A stretch of DNA of 64,000 bases from contig CALXLM010000053.1 in the NCBI GenBank assembly GCA_944389195.1, positions 1 through 64,000 of the forward strand, in the 5' to 3' direction. The notes under the pieces are model-generated. The model made no database searches. It had not been told where the DNA came from and was given only the letters and a program-made list of their open reading frames with translations. Shown here piece after piece: positions 1-8,699 of this stretch (position 1 is the stretch's first letter; the number at the start of each line of letters is the position of its first letter). Position numbers and translations under genes: made by a program. The stretch comes from an uncultured Opitutales bacterium. GTDB lineage: Bacteria > Verrucomicrobiota > Verrucomicrobiia > Opitutales > Intestinicryptomonadaceae.

Positions 1-3000
1 CGCGTATGACGCTCTGCTCGGGAAGGTTGGCCGGATATCCGGGATTGACATGGTCCTTCCAATGGCGGTCCAAATGCCCCGAATCGTGTTCGGGATCGAA
101 AACTCCGTATTGGCGGTTTGTAGTTTCGAACTGCGCCATATAAAACGGCTTCGCCACCTCTGCAACTTTCGCCGGGCCTTCGTCGTAAAAGTTCGAATTT
201 GTACCCATGACAAACTTGCCCGCAGGTATCAATGTAAACCTCATTTGGACACCGTTGCCCAGATCTGCCACAATCTCCTTTGGAAGTTTCGCCGATTCGC
301 GCATCTTAGCCGCCGCAGAAGCGTCGAACGGGAAGCCGTCAACTTTCGGAGTTTCCGCTTTAGCGTGCGTCTTTGCCGGAGCCGGAGGCTCAAATTCGCG
401 CACGCCGCCGTCGTATGTTATGGCGTTCTGGTCTTCATGGCGGTTTGCGTATTTTGCCAAAGCCCATTGGCGGCGTTTATGGTCGTCCCAAGGTATTTTG
501 TCGTAAACTTCCGTCCATACGCCGTGGAATGGAACGTTCAGATCTACCCATGTGCGGAGAATGTCCATAGACTCCTTGTCCAACTTTACGCCGTTATGCC
601 CCTTTTCAAGCATTTGCACAAGCTCGCTTGTAGAGGTGTGGAATTCGAGGGGGGAAAGCATGTGCTGGTTGCTTTCCGGTCCGGATCTGCGTATGTATCT
701 CATCAAATTAAGATACGAGGCGTTAAATCCGTTGGCGATAGAGACCGTCCTGAATACTTCCGGACCGCGTTTGAAGTTCGGACGGTCCTGTTTGGAGCCG
801 TCGTGGCACCCTACGCAATAGCGGTCGATTACCGGCTGAACGTCGCGCTTATACGAATATCCGCGTACGTCGGCTATAAACTTTTTAATTTCCTGGGGAC
901 GCTTTCTGCCGGCGATTGCCGGCTTCGACGTGGGAGTCATGCCCTGGCTTTCGTGGCACCCTACGCAACTTTGCGTTTCGCCGGGCATAACGGTAAACCA
1001 GCTTCTCATGAGCTGCAGGGCGTTTCCGTCCTTATCGAGCGGCTGTATGGCTATCGGACGGTTTGCCGGCACTTTAAAGAATGCCGAACCATCCTCCTCG
1101 ACCCGAACTGTTCCGTGTATTCTCTTGATATCCCAAGAGCCTTCTTCCGCAATGACATGGTGGTTGCCCGTATTGCGGTACCCGTAAAAGTATTCGATAA
1201 CCCTGAGGGCCTTTACCGTTCCGCGCGGAACACCTTTCAAACCGTTTCCCTGATATATATCGTTAAGGAAAACATATCCATAATCGATGTCCGGATTTGT
1301 CTTGTCCATAATTTCCTGCGGCTTCGGGCGCGCCTGCAATGGCATAGGCTCCATGGCGTGGGCGTTGCCAAGATCCACAAGGGGAACCATGTTGTCAAAA
1401 GCGTCAATAAGATACAATACGAATTTTCCGCCGTAGTGGCTAAACTCTTCGCTCTGGCTTTCCTTTCCGGCGCAAACTATATACTTTTCCGAAAGCGGGA
1501 ATGGATGTATTAACTGCGGCCATTTGCCGTTTACAAGCTCGTCCATGATTTTGGCATCGTATTTTCTTCCGTAAGACGGGAACTTGTGCACGCGCCCCTT
1601 TTCCTCCACGTTTCCTTTAGAAACGTCGAAAAGATGAAGCTCACCCGTGCGTCTTATGCCGTGGTGCCCTGAAACTATTCCTACGAACTTATTGGGATCT
1701 CCCGGCACCTGGCGGCAGTAAAACAGTGAATTTGGCCAAAAACTTGTAGTGCCGTAAAACGACGACTGCGCCGTTCCGTCCGGATTCATATGCATGAGAA
1801 TTCTGGCGAAATAGTGGGAATTGTCCGTATATTCCCAACGGGTGTAAAGTACGCGCCCGTTTTCCATCACGACAGGCATCCAATCGGCGTCCTGCTCGAA
1901 GGTAAGCTGCCTTATTGTCTTGTCGACCTCCTCCGGGGAGCCGGCGTTCGGATCCATGACGAACAAGTTCGGAACGTAGTCGGTGCCTGCCACGCACGGC
2001 ACGCCTACAAAAGTCGCGGTCGAACAATATATTATTTTCCCGTTGGGAAGATAGCACCCGTCGAAATTGTCTATATCGGGGAATATTCTGGGAGAAAGCT
2101 CCCTTACCTTGCCGGTAGCTACATCAAGCTCGTCTATGTTCCACTGGCTCTTGTCATCCAGCGATGAAAACAGCACCTTTTTGCCGTCGTATGAAATATC
2201 CAAATCAGACACGGCGGTATTTTTTTCCGGCTTGAAAACGCACTTTAGCGTCGAATCGGGGCTGGCGATGTCGAAGCCCCAAAGTTCGTCTTTGTACGAG
2301 TGCGGCCTTACGACGCGCTCGTATTTGCCATCTTTGTTCATTTTGTAGCCGTTCGTCAGAGACGTGTTGCCCTGCCAATTTGCGGGGAGCCCGGCAGCCC
2401 TCGTGCCGTAGTCGCGCTTGACGAACACCCATGACGGATACTTTTTAAGAAGGGGATTCGCCAAAAGCGCCCGCCTTGCAAAGGCCTTAAAGTCTTCCGC
2501 ACGCGAAAGCGCATTTTTATCGTTGGCAAGAACCCCTTCCTTGAGCCCCTTCCATTCAGCCTCCCATTTTTTCAACTCGGCAAAAAGATTTTTGTCGTAC
2601 TCCGGATACGACTTGGAGATATCCTCCATTGCGGCGCGCAAATTTTTTATGTCGTATCCGAGCGCCCTCTCGGCGCGGCGGATATTTATGCCTTCCTCAA
2701 AAATGACCACGCGCTCCACATTCGCCTGCTCTCCCGATTTTTTTGCGACGTCATCTACCCTCTTTTCGATTTCTGCGGCCGAAAACATCGACGATTCCAC
2801 GAGATTCTTGAGGATCTCCGCCATGAATCCAGAGTTGTCTTCCGATGAAAAAAGGGAAGGCAAAACCTGCTGCGACCTTCGCATCTTCCAATTTTTAAGG
2901 GTCTTGGCCTCGAACGGAAAATCTTTTTCGGCCTTCTGGGCAACCAACAGAGCCGGATCGGCATACGGGGAAAATACGACGTTTTTTTCTCCCTTTGTGC

Positions 3001-3649
3001 TGGGGCAATAAACGATTATTTCAAGAACGTTTACCCCTTTTTTTAAGTCCAATTCCAAAACCTCAGTCGTTCCGTCGTACCCCTTTTCCCTGAGGATTTT
3101 TTTGTCGTACCCCTTTGCCTGGGCAAGTTTTCCGGGCATAACGGTCTTGAGAACCGGCTTTTTGTTCAGGCTTACCGTAAGCAAATCGATGGCAGAAATT
3201 GTCACTGGTATTTTGCAATCCTCTTTCGCCACGATATTCCGCCGCATGTAGGTGTAGGTGCTTCCCAAATAGCGCGGATTGAACTGCTGTATGTCGAACG
3301 GCTGTCCATCAACTATCTCCGGACTCTTCCAAACATTTTCATTTTCAAAAACCGCTTCGGGGTCGAATTTTCCCATGTCGAATTTTGAGACCAAATGCCA
3401 CGGAAGCGCCATTGAAACCCACCACTTGTCGAACTCGACAAGTTTGGACAACTCGCTCATTTTCTCCCTGCGCCACTCTGCATACTCCGGACGCGACTTC
3501 TTCACGGTTTCGGCGAGAGTAGAGCCTTTTTGGTAAATTTTGTCCGCCGCCGCGCTTTCAGATTTCGCTAAAGACGCGCTTTGCTGGGCGAACAGGCCCG
3601 ACAAAAGCGAGAGCGCAAACGCCGCCAATGCCGTTAATATTTTTTTCAT
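1..3649 (-). CDS. Exported hydrazine-synthase-alpha-like CxxCH protein with C-terminal FGE/SUMF1 domain (3' end outside window)
   Basis: The reading frame runs open for 1216 codons from an ATG at 3647-3649 to the window edge, so the C-terminus is missing. The ATG follows a strong ribosome site (GGAGGAAGG). Residues 1-22 form a signal peptide (MKKILTALAAFALSLLSGLF). The middle region shows signatures of the hydrazine synthase alpha family: a GTVRVEEDGSAFFKVPANRP segment, LMRSWFTVMPGETQ, then two CVGCH haem-binding motifs at residues 895 and 945. From about residue 1120 it becomes a formylglycine-generating-enzyme/sulfatase-modifying domain (IPAGKFVMGTNSN, later NLPEQSV at the edge). This fusion is known in Planctomycetes, Lentisphaerae and Verrucomicrobia and is not evidence of anammox; its reaction is unknown. 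It lies downstream of the DhaK-DhaL-aldolase genes on the same strand. The ccsA/resB pair in this window could mature the haems. Confidence 0.85.
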   Translation of the reverse strand, partial: MKKILTALAAFALSLLSGLFAQQSASLAKSESAAADKIYQKGSTLAETVKKSRPEYAEWRREKMSELSKLVEFDKWWVSMALPWHLVSKFDMGKFDPEAVFENENVWKSPEIVDGQPFDIQQFNPRYLGSTYTYMRRNIVAKEDCKIPVTISAIDLLTVSLNKKPVLKTVMPGKLAQAKGYDKKILREKGYDGTTEVLELDLKKGVNVLEIIVYCPSTKGEKNVVFSPYADPALLVAQKAEKDFPFEAKTLKNWKMRRSQQVLPSLFSSEDNSGFMAEILKNLVESSMFSAAEIEKRVDDVAKKSGEQANVERVVIFEEGINIRRAERALGYDIKNLRAAMEDISKSYPEYDKNLFAELKKWEAEWKGLKEGVLANDKNALSRAEDFKAFARRALLANPLLKKYPSWVFVKRDYGTRAAGLPANWQGNTSLTNGYKMNKDGKYERVVRPHSYKDELWGFDIASPDSTLKCVFKPEKNTAVSDLDISYDGKKVLFSSLDDKSQWNIDELDVATGKVRELSPRIFPDIDNFDGCYLPNGKIIYCSTATFVGVPCVAGTDYVPNLFVMDPNAGSPEEVDKTIRQLTFEQDADWMPVVMENGRVLYTRWEYTDNSHYFARILMHMNPDGTAQSSFYGTTSFWPNSLFYCRQVPGDPNKFVGIVSGHHGIRRTGELHLFDVSKGNVEEKGRVHKFPSYGRKYDAKIMDELVNGKWPQLIHPFPLSEKYIVCAGKESQSEEFSHYGGKFVLYLIDAFDNMVPLVDLGNAHAMEPMPLQARPKPQEIMDKTNPDIDYGYVFLNDIYQGNGLKGVPRGTVKALRVIEYFYGYRNTGNHHVIAEEGSWDIKRIHGTVRVEEDGSAFFKVPANRPIAIQPLDKDGNALQLMRSWFTVMPGETQSCVGCHESQGMTPTSKPAIAGRKRPQEIKKFIADVRGYSYKRDVQPVIDRYCVGCHDGSKQDRPNFKRGPEVFRTVSIANGFNASYLNLMRYIRRSGPESNQHMLSPLEFHTSTSELVQMLEKGHNGVKLDKESMDILRTWVDLNVPFHGVWTEVYDKIPWDDHKRRQWALAKYANRHEDQNAITYDGGVREFEPPAPAKTHAKAETPKVDGFPFDASAAAKMRESAKLPKEIVADLGNGVQMRFTLIPAGKFVMGTNSNFYDEGPAKVAEVAKPFYMAQFETTNRQYGVFDPEHDSGHLDRHWKDHVNPGYPANLPEQSVIR

Positions 3650-3687
3650 TTTACCTTCCTCCGAATATAAGTAAACGTCAAACATGC

Positions 3688-3715
3688 AAAAGGCGCCGCC
3701 GTCTAACGGGCGCCT
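3688..3715 (-). terminator. Short intrinsic terminator overlapping the aldolase stop codon
   Basis: A 7-bp stem (AGGCGCC at 3691-3697 with GGCGCCT at 3709-3715) is followed on the minus strand by four U residues. It contains the stop codon of the LsrF-like gene. The U tract is short, so some read-through into the next gene, 39 bases further on, is likely. Confidence 0.5.
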
Positions 3716-4584
3716 GAAAGGTCGCAATACATTTGGTACGCTTCATTCGGCTTCATACCCTCGTGCACGACAGCCCTTACCGCGCGTATCATCGCCGGCG
3801 GATTCTCTGACTGGAATATGTTTCTGCCCATATCCACGCCGCGCGCACCGCTCGATATCGCTTTGTACGCCAAATTCAGCGCGTCGGCTTCCGGAAGCTT
3901 TTTCCCTCCCGCAATCACAATCGGGACAGGGCAACCCGCCACGACCTTTTCAAAGCCCTCTTCGCAATAGTAGGTCTTTACGAACGTCGCCCCGTTTTCA
4001 GCGCATACCCTCGTAGCCAAGCCGAGATACCTCGCGTCGCGCACGAGATTTTTTCCGACTGCGGTCACGCCGAGTGTAGGGATTCCATAGCGCGCCGTGT
4101 AATCGGCGCACTGCGCCAGATTCTGTACAGTTTTGGCCTCAAAATTCGAATCGCCCACCGCTACCATGGGAGCAATGGCGGCCGCATCAAGCTTGATGGC
4201 GTCGTCTATGCCCACGAGACACTCGTTGTTCAGCTCCGTCAAAACGGTCGAACCCGCGCTGAAGCGCAGGGCAACGGGTTTCCCCATTTCAGGGGGAACC
4301 ACCGACCTAAGCGCGCCGCGCGAACACATTATGCAGTCGGCATATTTTATGAGCGGAACAATGCTCAAATCCATGCGTTCCAATCCGCTCGTCGGCCCCA
4401 TTATATATCCGTGGTCGAACGCAAGCATAACGGTGTTTCCGCTCTTGGGGTTAAAAATGCGGGCGAGCCTGTTCTGGACTCCCCAATCCGCATGCGAATT
4501 TCCCTTCAGAAAAAACGAACCGCTTTCGGCGGATACGTCCGCGCTAAAATTTTTTGCCTCCAAATTGCCTTCGTTGTCTGCCAT
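3703..4584 (-). CDS. LsrF-like class I aldolase/thiolase (DeoC/FbaB superfamily)
   Basis: This 293-residue protein follows E. coli LsrF along its whole length: ADWGVQNRLARIFNPKSG, VMLAFDHGYIMGPTSGLER, the Schiff-base lysine region VKTYYCEEGFEKVVAGCPVP and the phosphate-binding end VIAGGKKLPEA / GARGVDMGRNIFQSE. LsrF itself cleaves phosphorylated AI-2 breakdown product with CoA; relatives are aldolases on phosphorylated ketoses. No other lsr gene is nearby. It follows dhaL by 22 bases, so a substrate made by the DhaK/DhaL kinase is more likely than AI-2. I start it at the ATG at 4582-4584, which has AAAGGA seven bases upstream; the frame extends 16 codons further without a ribosome site. Substrate unknown. 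Confidence 0.85.
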   Translation of the reverse strand: MADNEGNLEAKNFSADVSAESGSFFLKGNSHADWGVQNRLARIFNPKSGNTVMLAFDHGYIMGPTSGLERMDLSIVPLIKYADCIMCSRGALRSVVPPEMGKPVALRFSAGSTVLTELNNECLVGIDDAIKLDAAAIAPMVAVGDSNFEAKTVQNLAQCADYTARYGIPTLGVTAVGKNLVRDARYLGLATRVCAENGATFVKTYYCEEGFEKVVAGCPVPIVIAGGKKLPEADALNLAYKAISSGARGVDMGRNIFQSENPPAMIRAVRAVVHEGMKPNEAYQMYCDLSGAR

Positions 4585-4606
4585 ATATATCCTTTTTATT
4601 AGTAAA

Positions 4607-5227
4607 TTATTTTTGGGAAAAAGCGCGCGCAAAAGCCGAAAAAATTACAGCGTTTGAAACCGCGCCCGGATCGAGCGTTCCTATGGATTTTTCTCCGAGA
4701 TTGCGAGCCCTTCCGAATTTAGCCGCAAGGTTCGCCGTGCTTTTTGCGCCTTCGTCCGCGGCTGCCGCCGCCGCGTCGAGCAGCTCGGCGACCGTATTGC
4801 GGCCCGCCATAGCCCGGACCGCCGGTATGAGGGCGTCAAAACACGTTTTGTCTCCGACGTCGCCCTTTACGACGTCCCTCATAGACGAAAGCCCCTTTTC
4901 AAAGGCTTTTGCAAGAGCAGATGCGCCGAGGCTTTCCGCGCCCGCGTCAATTCCGTCGGAAATGCCCATAAAAAGAGTGCCGTATATGGAGCTTGTCGAT
5001 CCGTTGGAATTGGCCATGGCCGCCATGCCTCCCTCGAAAAATGCGTCCTTCAAATTGGACGCTCCCCCGACCGCGTCTGAAGCTGCGGTTATTGCGCCTT
5101 TGATTGCCACGCCGTGGTCGCCGTCGCCGCATGCGGCGTCGAGCCGGCAAAGATACTGTTCCTGCGCGGCGACATCCGCGGCCGCCGCCGCAAACATCTC
5201 CTTCAGTTTTTGAAGAGTAAGATCCAT
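4607..5227 (-). CDS. dhaL: DhaL-type ADP/ATP-binding subunit of a dihydroxyacetone-type kinase
   Basis: A 206-residue DhaL domain. The Mg-nucleotide site LDAACGDGDHG puts the three metal-binding aspartates at residues 30, 35 and 37. The helical barrel features SNGSTSSIYGTLFMG and GRARNLGEKSIGTLDPGA are also present. In two-subunit kinases DhaL holds the nucleotide and phosphorylates the sugar bound covalently to DhaK. No DhaM/PTS phosphoryl donor is visible, so direct use of ATP is plausible. The start has GGGAG about nine bases upstream, and the DhaK stop lies three bases before it, so the subunits are probably made together. Confidence 0.92.
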   Translation of the reverse strand: MDLTLQKLKEMFAAAAADVAAQEQYLCRLDAACGDGDHGVAIKGAITAASDAVGGASNLKDAFFEGGMAAMANSNGSTSSIYGTLFMGISDGIDAGAESLGASALAKAFEKGLSSMRDVVKGDVGDKTCFDALIPAVRAMAGRNTVAELLDAAAAAADEGAKSTANLAAKFGRARNLGEKSIGTLDPGAVSNAVIFSAFARAFSQK

Positions 5228-5230
5228 AAA

Positions 5231-6238
5231 TCAGTCTCCCAGCGACGTCCAATACGGAGTGTCGGATTTCGCGTAAAGATATTTTTTTGTCTCGTCGTCA
5301 ACGCGGCAGAGTATGAGCTGGAACCCCGCCATCTCCTGGACGGTGAGCAATTCGTCAACTATACCGCCAACGACCTCAACGCCGCGGTCGCGCGCAAGGC
5401 TTTTAACCGCCCTAAACACTATCGACATCTCCATCGGCGTCGTGGCTCCCACGCCGTTCACTACTGCAAATATCCTGTCGCCTTCCTTAAGCGACAGCGC
5501 CTTCGCCAAATTGCCGAACATGATTTCCGCCGTTTTGTCGGCCGACAGAATCGCGCTTCTGCCTCCTCCGCCCTCGCCGTGCTGTCCCATGCCGATTTCC
5601 ATCTCGTCGTCTCCGAGTTCGGTAATCGGCTGTCCGTTCTGCGGGTGCGTGCAACCAGTCATTGCCACGGCCAGCGTTGCGATTCCCGCATTGAATTTTT
5701 CGGCCACCGCAAAAACCTCGTCGAGATTTTTTCCCTCCTCTGCGGCCGCTCCCGCAACTTTAAACAGAGGAATGCAGCCCGCCAAACCGCGCCTATCGGC
5801 AACAGGCGAATCAAGTCCCGCGCTGATATCGTCGGAAACGAGTATGCTTTTTACTTTTATGCCCTCGCGCTGAGCCATCTTCATGGCCATGTTTGCGCTC
5901 ATGACGTCTCCAGCATGGTTTAAAACGACAAGCAAAATGCCGGCGTCGCGCTTGAATCTGCGCAATCCGGCAAGAAGCGCAACCGCGTTCGGCGCGGCGA
6001 ATATGTCCCCCACGACGCTCGCGTCGAGCATGCCCTCGCCCACAAAACCGCTAAGCGCGGGCTCGTGCCCGGAACCTCCGAGCGTCAATATCGCAACTTT
6101 ATCTTCGGATTTCGGCTTTGCCCTAACTACTATTTTACCCTCCGCAAGAGCCACCTTTTGGGGATATGCAGCAACAAGACCATCGAGAACCTCGGCTGTA
6201 AGATTTTCGGGAGCATTTATAAACTTTTTCATTTTCAT
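5231..6238 (-). CDS. dhaK: DhaK-type substrate-binding subunit of a dihydroxyacetone-type kinase
   Basis: A 335-residue DhaK domain. Key residues are visible: GGSGHEP (His58), NHAGDVMSANMA (Asp111) and EIGMGQHGEGGGG, in which His220 is the histidine that binds the ketone substrate as a hemiaminal. DhaK-family enzymes phosphorylate dihydroxyacetone, and some relatives act on tetruloses such as erythrulose, so the exact substrate is open. The first ATG (6236-6238) and a second two codons later are both possible; neither has a strong ribosome site. First gene of a minus-strand set with dhaL, the LsrF-like aldolase and perhaps the HZS-like gene. The AT-rich upstream region holds palindromes that could be operators. 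Confidence 0.92.
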   Translation of the reverse strand: MKMKKFINAPENLTAEVLDGLVAAYPQKVALAEGKIVVRAKPKSEDKVAILTLGGSGHEPALSGFVGEGMLDASVVGDIFAAPNAVALLAGLRRFKRDAGILLVVLNHAGDVMSANMAMKMAQREGIKVKSILVSDDISAGLDSPVADRRGLAGCIPLFKVAGAAAEEGKNLDEVFAVAEKFNAGIATLAVAMTGCTHPQNGQPITELGDDEMEIGMGQHGEGGGGRSAILSADKTAEIMFGNLAKALSLKEGDRIFAVVNGVGATTPMEMSIVFRAVKSLARDRGVEVVGGIVDELLTVQEMAGFQLILCRVDDETKKYLYAKSDTPYWTSLGD

Positions 6239-6617
6239 ATCAAATACGCTTTCGCCAATATTGTTTGTTATAAATAAAAAATCGGTTTACATGTGAACGA
6301 AAATCTAAAGCATAAAAAGTGCCGTTTCAAGCAATAAAATATGGCAATTTCACATTTTGAAACGAATATATTCAGCGCTTTGGCCAAAGGCGCAAAGTAC
6401 ACTTGCTTTTAAATTGGATACACAATAAAAGAACGATTTTATAATTCATATTTAAAATCATGCTTTAAAAGTCAAACTTTTTTTGTATTTTCAAATTGCA
6501 TAAAATTTAAATCCAGATCTCCAGAAGATGAGAAAATATAAAACGAATATTTTATTTATGGACCAATACGCTCCCAAAATGGTATAAAAAATAAATTTCA
6601 GCGCCGTAAAGCCGCGC
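6239..6617 (-). promoter_or_regulatory. AT-rich upstream region of dhaK with three palindromic candidates
   Basis: No gene is seen in these 379 bases. Three dyads stand out: GTTTACATGTGAAC at 6285-6298 (six of seven pairs match), TTTCA-N5-TGAAA at 6348-6362, and GCGC-TTTGGCCAAA-GGCGC at 6375-6393 with a perfect 10-bp core. The region must hold the dhaK promoter and the end of the mutL transcript. Which dyads bind a regulator is inference. Confidence 0.4.
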
Positions 6618-8528
6618 TCAGACCATTTGAAACATGCGAGCAAGCTCGGAATCGGATATTTCCTTCATTGTTGGGCGCCCGTCAGGCGACGAAGCGCCGG
6701 AGGCCCCGCTTAGGAGTTGAGCCAAAAGCTCCATGGCGGACGTTTCCGTGCATGAGAAGTTTGCCGCGCCGTACCTTCGCACAAGCATATTCGCAAAATT
6801 CTCGTCGGAAAGCTTAGATTTTCGCAATATCCTGTTTTCTTCGCGCGCAATTTCCACAAAATCGCGCACAAAATTTTCGATTTCCCCGTACTTCAGCCAC
6901 ACCGGCGCCCCGGTTATCCTATAAAACGACTTGCCGAAATCCTCAATTACAAATCCGCACGATTCAAAGGCTTTTCTGTTTGCAAAAAAACATTCGTCGT
7001 CGCCCCTCTCGAATTTTATCGAAATTGGGATGAGGAGATTCTGAGACAATGCGTTTTGGCTTTGCAAGTCGCGCATAATCATCTCGTATCTGACGCGCTT
7101 TAAAGCGGACGAAATGGACATTATCACCAGACCTTTCGCCGTTTCGAACAGTGCAAAGCGCTTCTTAAGGCAGCCAACATAACGCCAGGATTCGGCCAAG
7201 ACTTCTTTAGGAGATTTCCCTTCCGCCACGCATCCACCAGCGCCGGCACAATTAGGATCTCCGTCACTTTGAATATCCCGACTCTGCGGGGAATCTGCAA
7301 ATGCGCCTACTTGGCGAACTTCGGCGGACGCCTCTTTTAAATTCCGATTTGAATCCGCCTTTTGAAATTCGGACAAAACCGGATTCACAATACCAGTATT
7401 CGCCGAACGCCACGTGTCGCGGGGGGTAAATAGAGGAACCGGTACAGCGGGTTTTTCTTCCCGTTTTGGGAACAATTCGGAAATTTTAGCCCCGTTTTTA
7501 TCTGAGAACGACGTTGTGTTTGCCTGCGATTTCTCCAATGCAGACACGAGCGATTCCAGTATAAAATCGCGCACTTGAAAATCGTTTTTCAGCCGCACTT
7601 CCCGCTTTGCGGGATGCACGTTAACGTCAACATCATTCGGATCGACCTTCAGAAAAAGGAACGCCGCCGCAAAACGCCCCTTGGGCACATATTGAGAATA
7701 CGCCTCCTTTACCGCCGAATACACCGCCTTGCATTCCACGGGCCGCCCGTTGATAAACGAACATATGTTCCTCCCGGTCGGGAAGGATTCTCCCGCGCGC
7801 AATATTGCGCCCTCAAGCGACATTCTTCCAAGGGAAACCGGTTTAAGTTCCACAAGTTTCGAAGATATCTCAGATCCGAATATTCGCTCTATTCTGTCGA
7901 TTATTTTGAGATTGCTTTCCGAACGAAACACCACGCGCGAGTTTTCAACGAGAGTTAGCGACAAATAGGGAAGCGCAAGCGCGTAAAGGCGGCAAAGCCT
8001 GACTATGTGCGAGGCTTCGACGTTGTCGCTTTTAAGAAATTTCCGCCTTGCCGGAACGGAGCAAAACAGGTTTTCGACGGTAATTTCGGTGCCGTCGGCC
8101 ATGCCGCAATCGCGCACCGAATTTACCTCGCCCGCGTAAACGTCTATTTCTGTACCGAATTTTTGCTCTTCCGGTTTTGTGCGCATTTTAAAGCGGCTTA
8201 CGCTTGCTATCGACGGCACCGCCTCGCCGCGGAATCCGTAGCTGGAAATATTAAACAAATCTTCCGGAACTCGTATTTTGCTGGTTGCGTGCGGCTCCAG
8301 GCTCATGAGGGCCTGTTGGCGCGTCATTCCGCAGCCGTCGTCGAGAACCTTTACAAAAGACTTTCCGCCGTGCTTAATTTCAATTTCGACGCGTTTAGCC
8401 CCGGCGTCTATGGCGTTCTCGAGAAGTTCTTTTGCCACCGCGGCCGGGCGCTCTATAACCTCGCCCGCCGCTATTTTGTTTGCGACATCGTCGGTCAATA
8501 TTCTTATTTCTGGCGGTTCTTTTTTCAT
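6618..8528 (-). CDS. mutL: DNA mismatch repair protein MutL, without the C-terminal endonuclease motif
   Basis: 636 residues. The N-terminal GHKL ATPase is intact: IRILTDDVANKIAAGEVIER, the Mg/ATP motif ENAIDAGA (37-44), DDGCGM (63-68) and GFRGEA (98-103). A disordered linker follows, then a C-terminal dimerisation domain. Where nuclease-competent MutL proteins have DQHA-x2-E-x4-E, this one reads GLVIMSISSALKRVRYE, so the metal ligands are lost while the surrounding scaffold stays. The later ACR and CPHGRP motifs are also altered (SPDGRPT remains). It may need a separate nicking enzyme, as E. coli MutL needs MutH. Start at 8526-8528 chosen by family alignment; the frame is open 57 codons further up and an ATG at 8558 is possible. 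Confidence 0.93.
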   Translation of the reverse strand: MKKEPPEIRILTDDVANKIAAGEVIERPAAVAKELLENAIDAGAKRVEIEIKHGGKSFVKVLDDGCGMTRQQALMSLEPHATSKIRVPEDLFNISSYGFRGEAVPSIASVSRFKMRTKPEEQKFGTEIDVYAGEVNSVRDCGMADGTEITVENLFCSVPARRKFLKSDNVEASHIVRLCRLYALALPYLSLTLVENSRVVFRSESNLKIIDRIERIFGSEISSKLVELKPVSLGRMSLEGAILRAGESFPTGRNICSFINGRPVECKAVYSAVKEAYSQYVPKGRFAAAFLFLKVDPNDVDVNVHPAKREVRLKNDFQVRDFILESLVSALEKSQANTTSFSDKNGAKISELFPKREEKPAVPVPLFTPRDTWRSANTGIVNPVLSEFQKADSNRNLKEASAEVRQVGAFADSPQSRDIQSDGDPNCAGAGGCVAEGKSPKEVLAESWRYVGCLKKRFALFETAKGLVIMSISSALKRVRYEMIMRDLQSQNALSQNLLIPISIKFERGDDECFFANRKAFESCGFVIEDFGKSFYRITGAPVWLKYGEIENFVRDFVEIAREENRILRKSKLSDENFANMLVRRYGAANFSCTETSAMELLAQLLSGASGASSPDGRPTMKEISDSELARMFQMV

Positions 8529-8699
8529 GCGTCGGTTTGTGAAAAATAATCCCAACATTCTTTTTTTTCTCAAGTAAAAAAGCCGGTTCGCTTTTGAATG
8601 CTTGCAAACGGGCCACTGTTGTGCAATACTTACCACGTTCTTGCATGCGGGCTTGGCCTTAACGCAAAAAAACCGAAGCGATGTTCCAAAGAATGCCAT

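Noticed and set aside
50-1513. Long plus-strand reading frame
   Set aside because: It lies opposite the HZS-like/FGE gene, whose minus-strand frame has a signal peptide, ribosome site and family motifs.
1-3649. Evidence for anammox metabolism
   Set aside because: The HZS-alpha-like domain is widespread in PVC bacteria without anammox; no HZS beta/gamma or hydrazine dehydrogenase genes are here.
3703-4584. AI-2 (lsr) operon
   Set aside because: Only an LsrF relative is present; no LsrK, LsrR, LsrB or transporter genes are nearby, and the kinase beside it is DhaK/DhaL.
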